A stretch of 64,000 nt of DNA from Gammaproteobacteria bacterium (GCA_028820325.1 JAPPJO010000146.1:51183-115182), one strand, 5' to 3'. Positions 27,628-36,699 are shown, counted from the stretch's first letter. A program made the numbers and translations. The notes: generated by a model from the letters alone, not told the origin.

Positions 27628-28974
27628 ATGATGAATCGAAGACACTTTACCCGGATGGGTGCGATGGCGCTGGGCGGGCTTGCGCTCCCCGGAGGCACGA
27701 GGAGTCTGCCGCGCGGATTGCGCCACGGTGGGCGCCAGGAGCTTCGCGTGGATGCCGGTCGCCTGATCGAGCGCATGCGCGCGCTCGAGGCCTTCGGGCG
27801 CAACGCGGCGGGCGGGATCGATCGGGTGGCCTTCAGCGACGCGAACATCGAGGCGCTCGACTGGGTGGCGAGCCACCTGGGCGCGGCCGGCTTCCAGGTC
27901 GGCATCGATCTGGCCGGCAACCTGATCGCGCGCAAGGCGGGCCGGGATTCCTCGCTACCGCCGCTGATGTTCGGCTCGCACATCGACTCGGTGCCCGGAG
28001 GGGGCAATTTCGATGGCCAGGTCGGATCGATGGCCGCTGTCGAGGCCGCGACCCGGCTCGCCGAGGCCGGCCACCGCACCCGCCATCCCCTCGAGGTGGC
28101 CATCTTCTCCAACGAGGAAGGCGGCAAGACGGGCAGCCGCATCCTCGCCGGAGAGTTCCTGCCGTTCGAACGCGACGTCCAGACCGCCTCGGGCTACACC
28201 ATCGGGGAAGGCCTGCGGCGCCTGGGCGGCGACCCGGACCGATTGGTGGACGCCCGCCGCGAGCCCGGCTCCATCGCCGCCTTCCTCGAGCTGCACATCG
28301 AGCAGGGCGCGGTCATGGAGACCGACGACATCGACATCGGGGTGGTGGAGGGAATCGTCGGCATCATGCGCTGGAACGTCGCCGTCGAGGGCATGACCAA
28401 CCACGCCGGCACCACTCCCATGGACCGGCGTCAGGACGCGATGGTCGGGGCCGCGCGCTTCATCGACATGGTGCATCGCACCGCGCGAGGCATGCCGGGG
28501 CGGCAGGTAGCGACGGTGGGACGGCTGGCCGCCGAGCCCGGCGTCCCCAACGTGATTCCCGGGCGGGCGGTTCTCTCGCTTGAGATCCGCGATCTGTCGA
28601 TGGCGGGCATCGAGAGCGTCTTTGAGGCTGTGCGCGCGCGGAGCGAACGAATCGCGCAAGAAACCGGCGTGACCTTTGCCTTCCAGCGCTTCTACACCAG
28701 CCGCGCCGCTCCCACCGACCCGCGCATCCGCGACCTCTTTGCGGCCTCCGCCCGCGAACTCGGCCTGGTTTCGCGCCGCATGCCTTCGGGCGCCGGACAC
28801 GACGCCCAGAGCATCGCCCTGCTCGCCCCGGTGGGGATGATCTTCGTGCCCTCCATCGGGGGCATCAGCCACGCCCCCGAGGAACGCACCGAGGACTCCG
28901 ACATCGTCAACGGCGCCAACGTGCTGCTCCTGACGCTGCTTGCCGTCGACGAGACGGGACTCGCCGGGGATTGA
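27628..28974 (+). CDS. Tat-exported Zn-dependent M20-family amidohydrolase (carbamoylase/allantoate-hydrolase type)
   Basis: 448 residues. The N-terminus MNRRHFTRMGAMALGG is a twin-arginine signal. The body is the hydantoinase/carbamoylase branch of the M20 fold: GSHIDSVPGGGNFDG (metal His and Asp), NEEGGK (Glu pair), ELHIEQG, NHAGTTPMDRRQDA and SGAGHDAQ. Such enzymes hydrolyse N-carbamoyl-amino acids, ureidoglycine/allantoate or similar linear amides. Family members are normally cytosolic, so predicted folded export is unusual. The start is one of two adjacent ATGs (27628, 27631) after GGAGGTCGC. Substrate cannot be read from sequence; no purine or pyrimidine catabolism genes are adjacent. 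Confidence 0.88.
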   Translation: MMNRRHFTRMGAMALGGLALPGGTRSLPRGLRHGGRQELRVDAGRLIERMRALEAFGRNAAGGIDRVAFSDANIEALDWVASHLGAAGFQVGIDLAGNLIARKAGRDSSLPPLMFGSHIDSVPGGGNFDGQVGSMAAVEAATRLAEAGHRTRHPLEVAIFSNEEGGKTGSRILAGEFLPFERDVQTASGYTIGEGLRRLGGDPDRLVDARREPGSIAAFLELHIEQGAVMETDDIDIGVVEGIVGIMRWNVAVEGMTNHAGTTPMDRRQDAMVGAARFIDMVHRTARGMPGRQVATVGRLAAEPGVPNVIPGRAVLSLEIRDLSMAGIESVFEAVRARSERIAQETGVTFAFQRFYTSRAAPTDPRIRDLFAASARELGLVSRRMPSGAGHDAQSIALLAPVGMIFVPSIGGISHAPEERTEDSDIVNGANVLLLTLLAVDETGLAGD

Positions 28975-29011
28975 TGCCGCGGGGGAGGGCGTTGACTCCG
29001 GATACCGTTTG

Positions 29012-29047
29012 TACTGGCGTATACTGACATCTACTGGTGATTCTACT
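29012..29047 (+). promoter_or_regulatory. Helically phased TACT repeats upstream of the 29159 gene
   Basis: TACTG begins at 29012, 29022 and 29032, exactly ten bases apart, and TACT again at 29044. A TATACT hexamer (29020-29025) and a TTGACT (28992) are nearby but 22 bases apart, too far for a normal promoter. The spacing suggests an activator or repressor array in the 184-base gap before the gene at 29159. Confidence 0.4.
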
Positions 29048-29158
29048 CGCGGGAGTGGCGGGAGCACTTCCGGTGGCGTAGTAGTAAGAAAGAGGCGCAA
29101 TGCCGCGGCCTTCGGCTGCGCGGACCCTTCCACGGACTTCCAGGGAAAGGCCAACGTC

Positions 29159-29965
29159 ATGCAAGGATGCACCGCCAACCCGATATCCGCCCGGCTGGCC
29201 GTCCCGCTGGTCATCGCGGCAGTTCTGGGTCTCCCCGGGGCCGTGTCCGGCCAGGAGCCGGAGTCCGACGACGCGCGGGTGACCATCATGGGCGTCGTCT
29301 ACGACGTCGTGACCGGTACCGCAATTCCGACCGCCGCCGTCTCGCTTGAGAACGGCCGCCGGGGGGTGCTCACCGACGATCAGGGCGTCTTCCGGCTGGA
29401 GGATGTCGAAGCCGGACCCCAACTGCTCGTGGTCACCCAGTTCGGATACCAGAAGAGGGCGATCGCCGCCACCGTCACCCTCGAGTCGAGCGGAATGATG
29501 CAGGTGGCGCTCACGCCCCGCCCCATCATGCTCGCGGGCGTGACCGCGACGGTCGAGAACGTAACGGAGATGGAAGCCCGCCTGCGCTTCCGCCGCAGGG
29601 CCGCCGGTTTCGCCACTCAGGCCTACGACCGGCAGGAGCTGTTTCGCGCGATGACCGGCACCCCGCTGGACTTCCTGAATCAGCGGACCATGGTGCACAT
29701 CGTGACGTGTCCGCCCGGGGCTTTGGCCAGCCGGTGCGTGCGTCGGCGGGGACGAGCCATCGAACCCTGGGTCTATGTGGACGAGGCGCTCGCATGGGGA
29801 GGGCTTGACGAGCTGGAGACCTATGCGGTCTCGGACATCTATCTGATGGAGGTTTTCTCCTGGGGCTCCGAAATCCGCATCTACACCAATCAGTTCATGG
29901 AGCAGATGGCCCGCAAGCCGATGATGCCGATTCCGCTCAACCTCTGGACCCGGCCGGCGCGGTGA
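29159..29965 (+). CDS. Secreted protein with carboxypeptidase-regulatory-like domain and plug-like tail
   Basis: 268 residues with signal peptide (cleavage near AVSGQE). Residues about 40-115 form a carboxypeptidase-regulatory-like fold (IMGVVYDVVTGTAIPTAAVSLENGRRGVLTDDQGVFRLEDV), as at the N-terminus of SusC-type receptors. The remainder contains EPWVYVDEALAWGGLDELETYAVSDIYLMEVFSWGSEIRIYTNQFME, reminiscent of a degenerate plug (YVDG, IExIEVxxxxxEIxIxT). There is no barrel. Start ATG 29159. Unknown function; it belongs with the two other barrel-less plug-like genes here. A 31-base gap leads to the amidohydrolase, so co-transcription is plausible. Confidence 0.6.
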   Translation: MQGCTANPISARLAVPLVIAAVLGLPGAVSGQEPESDDARVTIMGVVYDVVTGTAIPTAAVSLENGRRGVLTDDQGVFRLEDVEAGPQLLVVTQFGYQKRAIAATVTLESSGMMQVALTPRPIMLAGVTATVENVTEMEARLRFRRRAAGFATQAYDRQELFRAMTGTPLDFLNQRTMVHIVTCPPGALASRCVRRRGRAIEPWVYVDEALAWGGLDELETYAVSDIYLMEVFSWGSEIRIYTNQFMEQMARKPMMPIPLNLWTRPAR

Positions 29966-29996
29966 AATGAAATGTCCATTCAGATGTGAGGTTCGC

Positions 29997-31277
29997 ATGG
30001 ACGCGAGAAACAAGTTGTTTGGGGCGCCGATCCTGCCTGCCGCATTCGCCGTGGGCCTGCTGTTGTCCGCGTGTGCCGAGGCACCGGAAGCCGGGAGTTC
30101 CGACGCCGTGGTCTTCGAGGGCGCGCGCGTGATCGTCGGCGACGGGGGAGTGATCGAGGACGCCGTCTTCGTCGTGGAGGACGGCCGCTTTACGGCGGTT
30201 GGTGCGGCGGGGGAAGTGGAGGGGCCCGCCGGGGCCGCCCACATGGACCTCGGCGGCAAGACGGTCATGCCGGCGATCGTGAACGCGCACATCCACCTGG
30301 CTTCCGACCGCGAGACCCGTACCGACCAGCTGCAGCACTACGCGTACTACGGCCAGTCGATGGTGGTGAGCCTGGGGACGGAGGATGGGAGCGTCGGCTT
30401 GCAGATGCGCGGCGAAGTGGTGCCCGACGGCGCCCGCTCGCAGAGCGCGGGACGGGGCATCACCTCACCGGAGCCCGGCCGCACGGAGATTCCGCATTGG
30501 GTGACCACCGAGGAGGAGGCTCGCGCGGCGGTGCGGGAGTTGGCCGCCGCCCAGGTGGACATCGTCAAGATCTGGGTGGACGACCGGAGCGGCCAGTACG
30601 AGCGGCTCTCCTCCGAGCTCTATGGTGCGGTCATCGACGAGGCGCACGCCAACGGCCTGCGCGTGACCGCCCACGTCTTCACGCTCGAGGACGCGAAGGG
30701 GCTGCTGCGGGCCGGCGTGGACGCCTTCGCGCACGGCATCCGGGACATGGACGTCGACGACGAACTGGTCACGCTCTGGCAGGAACGCCCGAACGTGGTG
30801 CTGGTCCCCAACCTGCCCGCGCCCGGGGTGGCGGAGGACATGGGCTGGCTGGCGGGGTCGGTGCCTGCGCCCCAGGTCGAGCTCATGCAGACCAACTCGT
30901 TCGACCGGCCGGAACTCCAGGACTTCTTCGGCATCCAGGCGCGCAACCTGGACCGCCTCAGCCAGGAGGGCATCACCATCTCCTTCGGCACCGACGGCAG
31001 CTCGCCCTGGGCAGCGCACCAGGAGCTGGCCGACATGGTGCGGAGCGGGATGAGCCCGGCGGACGTGATCGTGGCGGCCACCAGCGCCTCCGCGGAGTTC
31101 GTGGGCGCGGATGATCTGGGGACGGTCGAGGCCGGCAAGAGCGCCGACTTCATCGTGCTCGACGCAAATCCGCTGGACGACATCACCAACACGCGCGCGA
31201 TCGACGCGGTGTACCTGCGGGGGACGGCGATGGATCGCGAGGGGGTGGGCGCGCGCTTCCGGGGAGCGGATCAGTAG
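29997..31277 (+). CDS. Amidohydrolase-superfamily lipoprotein
   Basis: 426 residues, lipobox LLLSAC (Cys26). Start ATG 29997 has GTGAGG at good spacing; an ATG at 29967 adds ten residues. The small N-terminal beta domain (VVFEGARVIVGDGGVIEDAVFVVEDGRF) and the metal-binding barrel (MPAIVNAHIHLAS) mark an imidazolonepropionase/dipeptidase-like amidohydrolase. Later ligands are TAHVFT, AHGI and FGTDGSSP, and GTVEAGKSADFIVLDANPL is the usual closing motif. It probably hydrolyses a cyclic amide or peptide-like substrate in the periplasm. It follows the plug-like secreted gene and may share its promoter. Confidence 0.88.
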   Translation: MDARNKLFGAPILPAAFAVGLLLSACAEAPEAGSSDAVVFEGARVIVGDGGVIEDAVFVVEDGRFTAVGAAGEVEGPAGAAHMDLGGKTVMPAIVNAHIHLASDRETRTDQLQHYAYYGQSMVVSLGTEDGSVGLQMRGEVVPDGARSQSAGRGITSPEPGRTEIPHWVTTEEEARAAVRELAAAQVDIVKIWVDDRSGQYERLSSELYGAVIDEAHANGLRVTAHVFTLEDAKGLLRAGVDAFAHGIRDMDVDDELVTLWQERPNVVLVPNLPAPGVAEDMGWLAGSVPAPQVELMQTNSFDRPELQDFFGIQARNLDRLSQEGITISFGTDGSSPWAAHQELADMVRSGMSPADVIVAATSASAEFVGADDLGTVEAGKSADFIVLDANPLDDITNTRAIDAVYLRGTAMDREGVGARFRGADQ

Positions 31278-31402
31278 GCACCGACTTCGAAGGAGCCTGT
31301 TCGCTCCTCTCGGGGGCGCTCTCCGGCGGAACCCGGCGCGAGATTCTGCGCGCGTGCTCGCCGGATGGGGGCGCGAAGGGGCTCCAGCGGCTGCGCGCCG
31401 GG

Positions 31403-32671
31403 ATGCGCGCGCATGTATTCCGGGGGCGTTTCGCCCCGCTCGTGCTGGACGGCTTCGTGCGCGACTTCGACGTGCGCACCCGTGAGGAGGGATTCCACGT
31501 CCTCCATTCGTGGAACCATCGGGAGCACCACTTCACCCGTGAGAACACGCCGGTGCTCATGCTGGACCGCTTCGCCGAGGAATGGTCGGCGGCGCGCGCC
31601 ACGCCCCGCGTCCAGGCGCTGCTGCTGGACCACTACTTCTTCTACGTGCTGGCGGTCATGGCCATGCGGGCGTGGGACGAAGGCGATCCGAACGAGAATC
31701 TGGACCGCGTCACCGGGCTGCTCGGTCACCTGCAGGGTTCCCACGGGAGCGGGCACCAGTTCGTCGCGCGCGCCGAGACCCTGATGCTGATGGCCATCTC
31801 CCACTTCCACCCCGACGAGAGCGCCTATCCCCGTCTGCTGGAGAAGATCCGCACCCTGGACCGCGTCCACCGGGTGCACTTCGCACTGGCCGAGGCCGCG
31901 ATCCTCGGAAGCCACCTGCGCTGGGGGTTTGCGGTGCTCTACCGGCGCGATCTCGGGCGCATGCGGAGCGACAACGTCGGCGACTACCCGTGGCTGCTCT
32001 TCTCGGTCGCGACGCTCATGGAGGAGTACGTACGGTTGCGGGGGGAGGACGGGGGGAGCCGGTCGGGACTGGCCGATCGGCGCACCCGCGTCCTCGAAGC
32101 CCTCATCGATGGCCTGACCCCGGACCCCTGGGCCTTCGCGGGCGCGCCCCCGGAGGCGCTTCGGCGCTACGAGGAAGAGCACGCGGGCTTCCGCGATGCG
32201 TTCGCGGAGCACCGGGACGATCTGCTGGAGGAATTCGAACGGCTGCGCCCCGGCCGGGAGGCGTACTCGCCCCTTTCCTTCCACTGCAACTTTCCCCACA
32301 ACGCCATCATGGCGAAGGTCTCGATCCAGCTCGCCGACGCGAACGCCCCCAACCTGCCGATGGACGCGATGTTCACGCGGGCCGAAGCGTGGCGGCCGGG
32401 TGGATCGGGCGCGGCTGCGGATGATGCGGCGGACCAAGCGGCGGGCCGATCGGGCGCCAGCGAGGGTTCCCAGGGCGATCAGCGACGAACCGATCCGGCG
32501 GCCTTCGTGTCCGCGAACCATCCCGAGGCGCTCGCACGCTACCTGATGGCATACTCCGGGGCTAGCCCGGAGCGGCTGGGGCGGCGCGGTGCGCGGCTCA
32601 TCATCTACGATCCCAACGTGGGGCTGCGCTACTACAAGATGGCGCTGCAGGCGATGCGCTCCGGGAGTTGA
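31403..32671 (+). CDS. Protein of unknown function, alpha-helical, 422 residues
   Basis: I do not recognise this family. No signal peptide or membrane helix is evident. It is rich in Arg, His and aromatic residues, with motifs such as FHVLHSWNHREHHFTRENTPVLMLDRF, LLDHYFFYVLAVMAMRAWDEGDPNENLDRV, GSGHQFVARAETLMLMAISHFHPDE and SFHCNFPHNAIMAKV. The many His/Asp/Glu residues could bind metal. A low-complexity linker lies at about residues 330-370. The frame stays open and protein-like upstream to about 31280 without ATG, GTG or TTG, so the true N-terminus may lie earlier at a rare start. C-terminal YYKMALQAMRSGS ends 90 bases before the plug lipoprotein gene. Confidence 0.7.
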   Translation: MRAHVFRGRFAPLVLDGFVRDFDVRTREEGFHVLHSWNHREHHFTRENTPVLMLDRFAEEWSAARATPRVQALLLDHYFFYVLAVMAMRAWDEGDPNENLDRVTGLLGHLQGSHGSGHQFVARAETLMLMAISHFHPDESAYPRLLEKIRTLDRVHRVHFALAEAAILGSHLRWGFAVLYRRDLGRMRSDNVGDYPWLLFSVATLMEEYVRLRGEDGGSRSGLADRRTRVLEALIDGLTPDPWAFAGAPPEALRRYEEEHAGFRDAFAEHRDDLLEEFERLRPGREAYSPLSFHCNFPHNAIMAKVSIQLADANAPNLPMDAMFTRAEAWRPGGSGAAADDAADQAAGRSGASEGSQGDQRRTDPAAFVSANHPEALARYLMAYSGASPERLGRRGARLIIYDPNVGLRYYKMALQAMRSGS

Positions 32672-32731
32672 CAAGGGGGACGCGACACCCCTACCGGTGG
32701 TAGGTACCCACTACCCGTCGTTGGCAGTGGG
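32668..32731 (+). promoter_or_regulatory. Leader with TTGACA and nested inverted repeats
   Basis: TTGACA (32668-32673) overlaps the end of the preceding gene. Beginning 17 bases later is CTACCGGTGGTAG (32691-32703, arms CTACC/GGTAG), then CCCACT-13-AGTGGG (32707-32712 and 32726-32731). No good TATAAT is seen. The same words build the palindrome at 54904. Likely a regulated promoter for the plug lipoprotein at 32762 and possibly the locus behind it. Confidence 0.45.
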
Positions 32732-32761
32732 CGTCGCGGTTCCAGCGAAGAGAGGTGGGTG

Positions 32762-33283
32762 ATGAGCACGCCGACCGCGTTCCCGCGCATGCGCGCAATG
32801 TTCCTGGTGACGGCGGCCGCTTTCGCGGCAGGTTGCGCCACCACCCCCGGCATCGACTCGGCACCTGCCGATGCCGCGTCCACCCCCGAAGGCGCCTCCG
32901 ACGACCAGGTGCGCGTCGGTTACGGAACCCAGGAGCGGGATGAGGTGACGGGCGCGGTGTCCTCCATCAGGGCGGAGGACGCCGGACGGGAGGTCACGAG
33001 CATCATCGACCTTATGGAGGGCCGCCTGCCGGGCGTGACCGTCCGGCGCCTGGGCAATGGCGATGTCTCGATCCGGGTGCGGGGGGCCGGGTCGTTCATG
33101 GGGGGCGGGGAGCCGCTGTTCGTGATCGACGGCCGGACGATCATGGCGCCGGCCGGCTCGGCCCTCATGGCCATCAGCCCCAGGGATGTCGTACGCATCG
33201 ACGTCCTGAAGGATGCCGGCGCCACGGCGATCTACGGAAGCCGCGGCGCGAACGGCGTCATCGTGATCACAACGCGCAGATAG
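32762..33283 (+). CDS. Barrel-less SusC-type plug lipoprotein
   Basis: 173 residues, signal peptide with lipobox FAAGC (Cys25), so membrane-anchored. After a short linker comes VRVGYGTQERDEVTGAVSSI, closely matching the TonB-box/plug entry of the SusC encoded next (VVGYGTQLRREVTGAVTSV). A full plug domain follows: LMEGRLPGVTVRR, SIRVRGAGSF, PLFVIDGRTI, DVVRIDVLKDAGATAIYGSRGANGVIVITTRR. It then stops exactly where a barrel would begin. Start ATG 32762 with AGAGG upstream. Possible roles: competing for TonB, sensing or regulating the adjacent SusC. All are inference. 182 bases of non-coding DNA separate it from susC. Confidence 0.85.
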   Translation: MSTPTAFPRMRAMFLVTAAAFAAGCATTPGIDSAPADAASTPEGASDDQVRVGYGTQERDEVTGAVSSIRAEDAGREVTSIIDLMEGRLPGVTVRRLGNGDVSIRVRGAGSFMGGGEPLFVIDGRTIMAPAGSALMAISPRDVVRIDVLKDAGATAIYGSRGANGVIVITTRR

Positions 33284-33465
33284 GATCAGGACCTCGGGAC
33301 GGGGCGCTCAAAGGCGTTTCCCGCTGGTGCGTTTCTTGCCTTGTCTCCATAAGTTTTCGAGGAATACGCGACTGCCGCTCTGAGCCTTCCGATCTCCCAG
33401 TCTCGGATCGCCCCCAGGGCGGATTCAGTTCGCGGCCCCTGCGACTCTACTCCCCCGGAGGAACT

Positions 33466-36400
33466 ATGCGAACAAACTTACGAAACTCGTTTGGACTGCT
33501 CGTCGGCGTGCTCGCGACGGCGCTGCCGCTGCAGGCCCAGGTGACCGGCGCCGTCACATCCGCCGAGACCGGAGAACCGCTCGCCACCGTCCAGGTGTCC
33601 ATCGAGGGCACGGGCATCGGGGGCCTGACCAACGAAGAGGGCCGGTACCTCCTGATCAACGTCCCCTCCGGGCCGCAGGTCGTCCTCTTCCAGTACCTCG
33701 GCTTCGAGACCGAGCGCCGCGAGATCACGGTCACGGAGGGTGAGGCGGTGGTGCAGGACGTGGCCCTCACCGGAACCGTGCTCGGCCTGGACGAGCTGGT
33801 GGTCGTCGGGTACGGAACCCAGTTGCGCAGGGAAGTGACGGGCGCGGTGACCTCGGTCCCGGGCATCGAAATCGCCCAGGCTTCGGTGACGCCCAACCTG
33901 CAGACCGCGCTTCAGGGGCGGCTGGCCGGCGTAAACGTCGCCGAGTCGTCCGGAGAACCGGGCACGGCTCCGCAGGTTCTGGTCCGCGGCAGAGGCTCGA
34001 TCTCCGCCGGCACAGAGCCCCTCTATGTCATCGACGGCGTGCCGTACTCGATGAACCTGAACATCGAAGGCGAGGTGAGCCTGCAGAGGGCCAGCTTCGG
34101 CGTGACGCGGGCCAACCCGCTGGCCAACCTCAACGCCAACGATATCGAAACCATCGAGGTCCTGAAGGACGCAGCAGCCGCGGCCATCTACGGCTCGCGC
34201 GGCTCCAACGGCGTCATCCTGATCACGACCAAGCGCGGGGAGCGCGGCGCGCCGCCGCAGGTGAGCTTCCGGGCCTACGGCGGTGTGCAGACCGCCTTCA
34301 ATCGGCCGCGCCTGATGAACGCAGCGGAGAACATCCAGTACGTGAAGGATGCCCGCAACAACTCCTACCTGCAGGGCCGGGATCCCCTGAATCCCGCGAG
34401 TCCCGCCTACAACCCGCTCTACAATCCGGACAACAACGCCGGCCGCGCCGAGAACGGGGCGAGCGGATCGCAGTTGATCCCGGAGGCCTACGTGAACTGG
34501 GACGGGACCGACAGCGACTGGATCGGCGCCGTCCTCGACCAGGCGGTGCTGCAGAACTACGACGCCTCGGTCCGGGGAGGCTCGGAGAATCTCGCGTACT
34601 TCGTATCGGGCTCCTACATGGACCAGTCCGGCGTCATCAAGGGCTCCAACTTCCGGAGGCTCGCGCTGCGCGCCAACCTGACCCTGGATCCGAGCGACCG
34701 GCTCCAGTTGAACGTGGACGTCAACTCGGCCTACGCCGACCACGACCGCAAGGCGGCGCACGCGCCCTACTTCGGCAGGCCGCCGGGTCTCATCTACTCG
34801 GCGATGGTGTCCTCGCCCGTGGCGCGCATCTACGACGCCGAGGGCAACTACCTGCAGCGGGGCGAGAACAGCATCAACGCCCTGGGCAACGGCATGACCA
34901 GCACCAATCACGCCCTGGCCGCCCGCGACTACATCGACGACGATCTGCAGACGGGACGCGTGTTCGGCAGCGTGTCGGCCGACCTGGACCTGCGGGACGA
35001 CCTCCGCTACCGCGCGCTCTTCGGCTACGACTACGACACCAGAAACCGGCACTTCTACCAGGGAACGCGCCTGCAGTACCGCGGGCGGAACGTCCCCGAC
35101 CCGTACGCGCAGGCCCTCTCGGGTCAGAGCCGCAACTGGCTGCTCGAGAACACCCTGACCTGGAACAGGTCGTCAGGCCCGCACAGCTTCAACGTGCTGG
35201 CCGGGTACACGGCCGAGCATCAGTTCGACGACACTCAGGACGTGATAGCCCGGAATTTCCCGGACGATCAGGTCAGGACCATCAACGGCGGCGAGATCAC
35301 GGGCGGGGACCAGCAACAGTCGGAGTGGTCGCTGGTATCCGCGCTGGGACGGGTCAACTACACCCTCCTGAACCGCTATCTCGCAACCGCGACCTTCCGG
35401 TCCGACCGCTCATCGCGCTTCGGGTGGGGGAATCAGACGGGCTACTTCCCCTCGCTGTCGCTCGGGTGGCAGATGACCGAGGAGCCCTTCATGCGGGGGA
35501 GCACCTTCTTCAGCCAGCTCAAGCCGCGCGTCAGCTACGGCGTCACCGGGAACTTCCAGATCCCGAACTACGGCTCCATCGGCCTGGTCGGGCGCCAGCC
35601 CTACGTGCTGGGCGACGCCGTGGTCGCCGGAGCCACTCCGCGGACGCTGGGCAACCGCGAACTGACGTGGGAGACCACGCGGCAGCTCAACATGGGCGTG
35701 GACTTCGGGATCCTGGCCGACCGTATCTACGGTGCCTTCGACTACTACGTCTCGAACACCGAAGACCTGCTGCTGAACGTGAACGTGCCGTCCTCCACGG
35801 GCTTCGCGACCGTCCTGACCAACGTCGGCGAGGTCCGCAACACGGGCTTCGAGGCGCAGATCACTTCGCGGAACCTGGTCGGCGCCTTCCAGTGGTCCAC
35901 GGACCTCAGCCTGGGCATGAACACCAACGAGGTCGTAAAGCTCGGCCCCGAAGGCGACCCGATCCTCGCCGCCGGCGTGGCGGGCGTCCGGCACATCACC
36001 CAGGTCGGGGGCGAGATCGGCGCCTACTACGGCTACGTCCACGACGGCATCTACCAGAGCGAGGCGGACATCGCCTCCAGCCCCGTCGACTCACGGAACG
36101 TCACGCCCGGAGACATCAAGTGGAAGGACGTCAACGGCGACGGGCGCATCACCGCCGACGACCGCACCGAGCTGGGCAGCTACAACCCGGACATGACGTG
36201 GGGCCTGTTCAACCGCTTCGCCTTCGGGGATATCGAGCTCAGCGTCTTCTTCCAGGGCGTGGTCGGGCGCGAGGTGCTGAACCTCACCCGCCGGCACCTG
36301 ACGGCTCAGGGCAACTTCAACGCGTACGGAAACCTGGTCGGCAACTACTGGAGATCGCCGGAGGAGCCGGGCAACGGCTGGGACCCCAAGCCCGACCGGC

Positions 36401-36699
36401 AGGACCACGGCGGGAACACGAGGCCTTCCAACTACCAGATGGAGGACGGCTCCTACACGAGCTTCAAGAGCATCTCGCTCTCCTGGAACGTGCCGCCGGA
36501 TCTGGTTGGCGGGATCTTCGGCCAGGCGCCGGGCAGCGTGCGGGTCTTCGGCGCCGTGAACAACGTCTTCATGTGGACGGACTACTGGGGCTGGAATCCT
36601 GAAGCGAGCGTCCAGTCCACCGGGCTGACGCCGGGGCAGGACTACGGGGCGTATCCGTTGATGCGGGCGTTCCAGTTCGGCGCCGAGATCGGATTCTAA
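33466..36699 (+). CDS. SusC/RagA-family TonB-dependent receptor of the uronate-glycan locus
   Basis: 1077 residues. Signal peptide (FGLLVGVLATALPLQAQ), carboxypeptidase-like domain (VTGAVTSAETGEPLATVQVSIEG), TonB-box region LDELVVVGYGTQ, plug (LYVIDGVPY, IETIEVLKDAAAAAIYGSRGSNGVILITTKRG) and barrel ending in Phe (EIGF). Ribosome site GGAGGAA lies at 33457-33463. The 182-base upstream gap contains an AT-rich patch (33338-33365) but no convincing promoter, so the start of transcription is uncertain. It heads the run of genes to 51945 and with SusD forms the oligosaccharide importer of this locus. Confidence 0.96.
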   Translation: MRTNLRNSFGLLVGVLATALPLQAQVTGAVTSAETGEPLATVQVSIEGTGIGGLTNEEGRYLLINVPSGPQVVLFQYLGFETERREITVTEGEAVVQDVALTGTVLGLDELVVVGYGTQLRREVTGAVTSVPGIEIAQASVTPNLQTALQGRLAGVNVAESSGEPGTAPQVLVRGRGSISAGTEPLYVIDGVPYSMNLNIEGEVSLQRASFGVTRANPLANLNANDIETIEVLKDAAAAAIYGSRGSNGVILITTKRGERGAPPQVSFRAYGGVQTAFNRPRLMNAAENIQYVKDARNNSYLQGRDPLNPASPAYNPLYNPDNNAGRAENGASGSQLIPEAYVNWDGTDSDWIGAVLDQAVLQNYDASVRGGSENLAYFVSGSYMDQSGVIKGSNFRRLALRANLTLDPSDRLQLNVDVNSAYADHDRKAAHAPYFGRPPGLIYSAMVSSPVARIYDAEGNYLQRGENSINALGNGMTSTNHALAARDYIDDDLQTGRVFGSVSADLDLRDDLRYRALFGYDYDTRNRHFYQGTRLQYRGRNVPDPYAQALSGQSRNWLLENTLTWNRSSGPHSFNVLAGYTAEHQFDDTQDVIARNFPDDQVRTINGGEITGGDQQQSEWSLVSALGRVNYTLLNRYLATATFRSDRSSRFGWGNQTGYFPSLSLGWQMTEEPFMRGSTFFSQLKPRVSYGVTGNFQIPNYGSIGLVGRQPYVLGDAVVAGATPRTLGNRELTWETTRQLNMGVDFGILADRIYGAFDYYVSNTEDLLLNVNVPSSTGFATVLTNVGEVRNTGFEAQITSRNLVGAFQWSTDLSLGMNTNEVVKLGPEGDPILAAGVAGVRHITQVGGEIGAYYGYVHDGIYQSEADIASSPVDSRNVTPGDIKWKDVNGDGRITADDRTELGSYNPDMTWGLFNRFAFGDIELSVFFQGVVGREVLNLTRRHLTAQGNFNAYGNLVGNYWRSPEEPGNGWDPKPDRQDHGGNTRPSNYQMEDGSYTSFKSISLSWNVPPDLVGGIFGQAPGSVRVFGAVNNVFMWTDYWGWNPEASVQSTGLTPGQDYGAYPLMRAFQFGAEIGF

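Noticed and set aside
33338..33365. AT-rich patch with TTGTCT upstream of the second susC
   Set aside because: Considered as a promoter, but no acceptable -10 at 16-18 bases; left uncalled.
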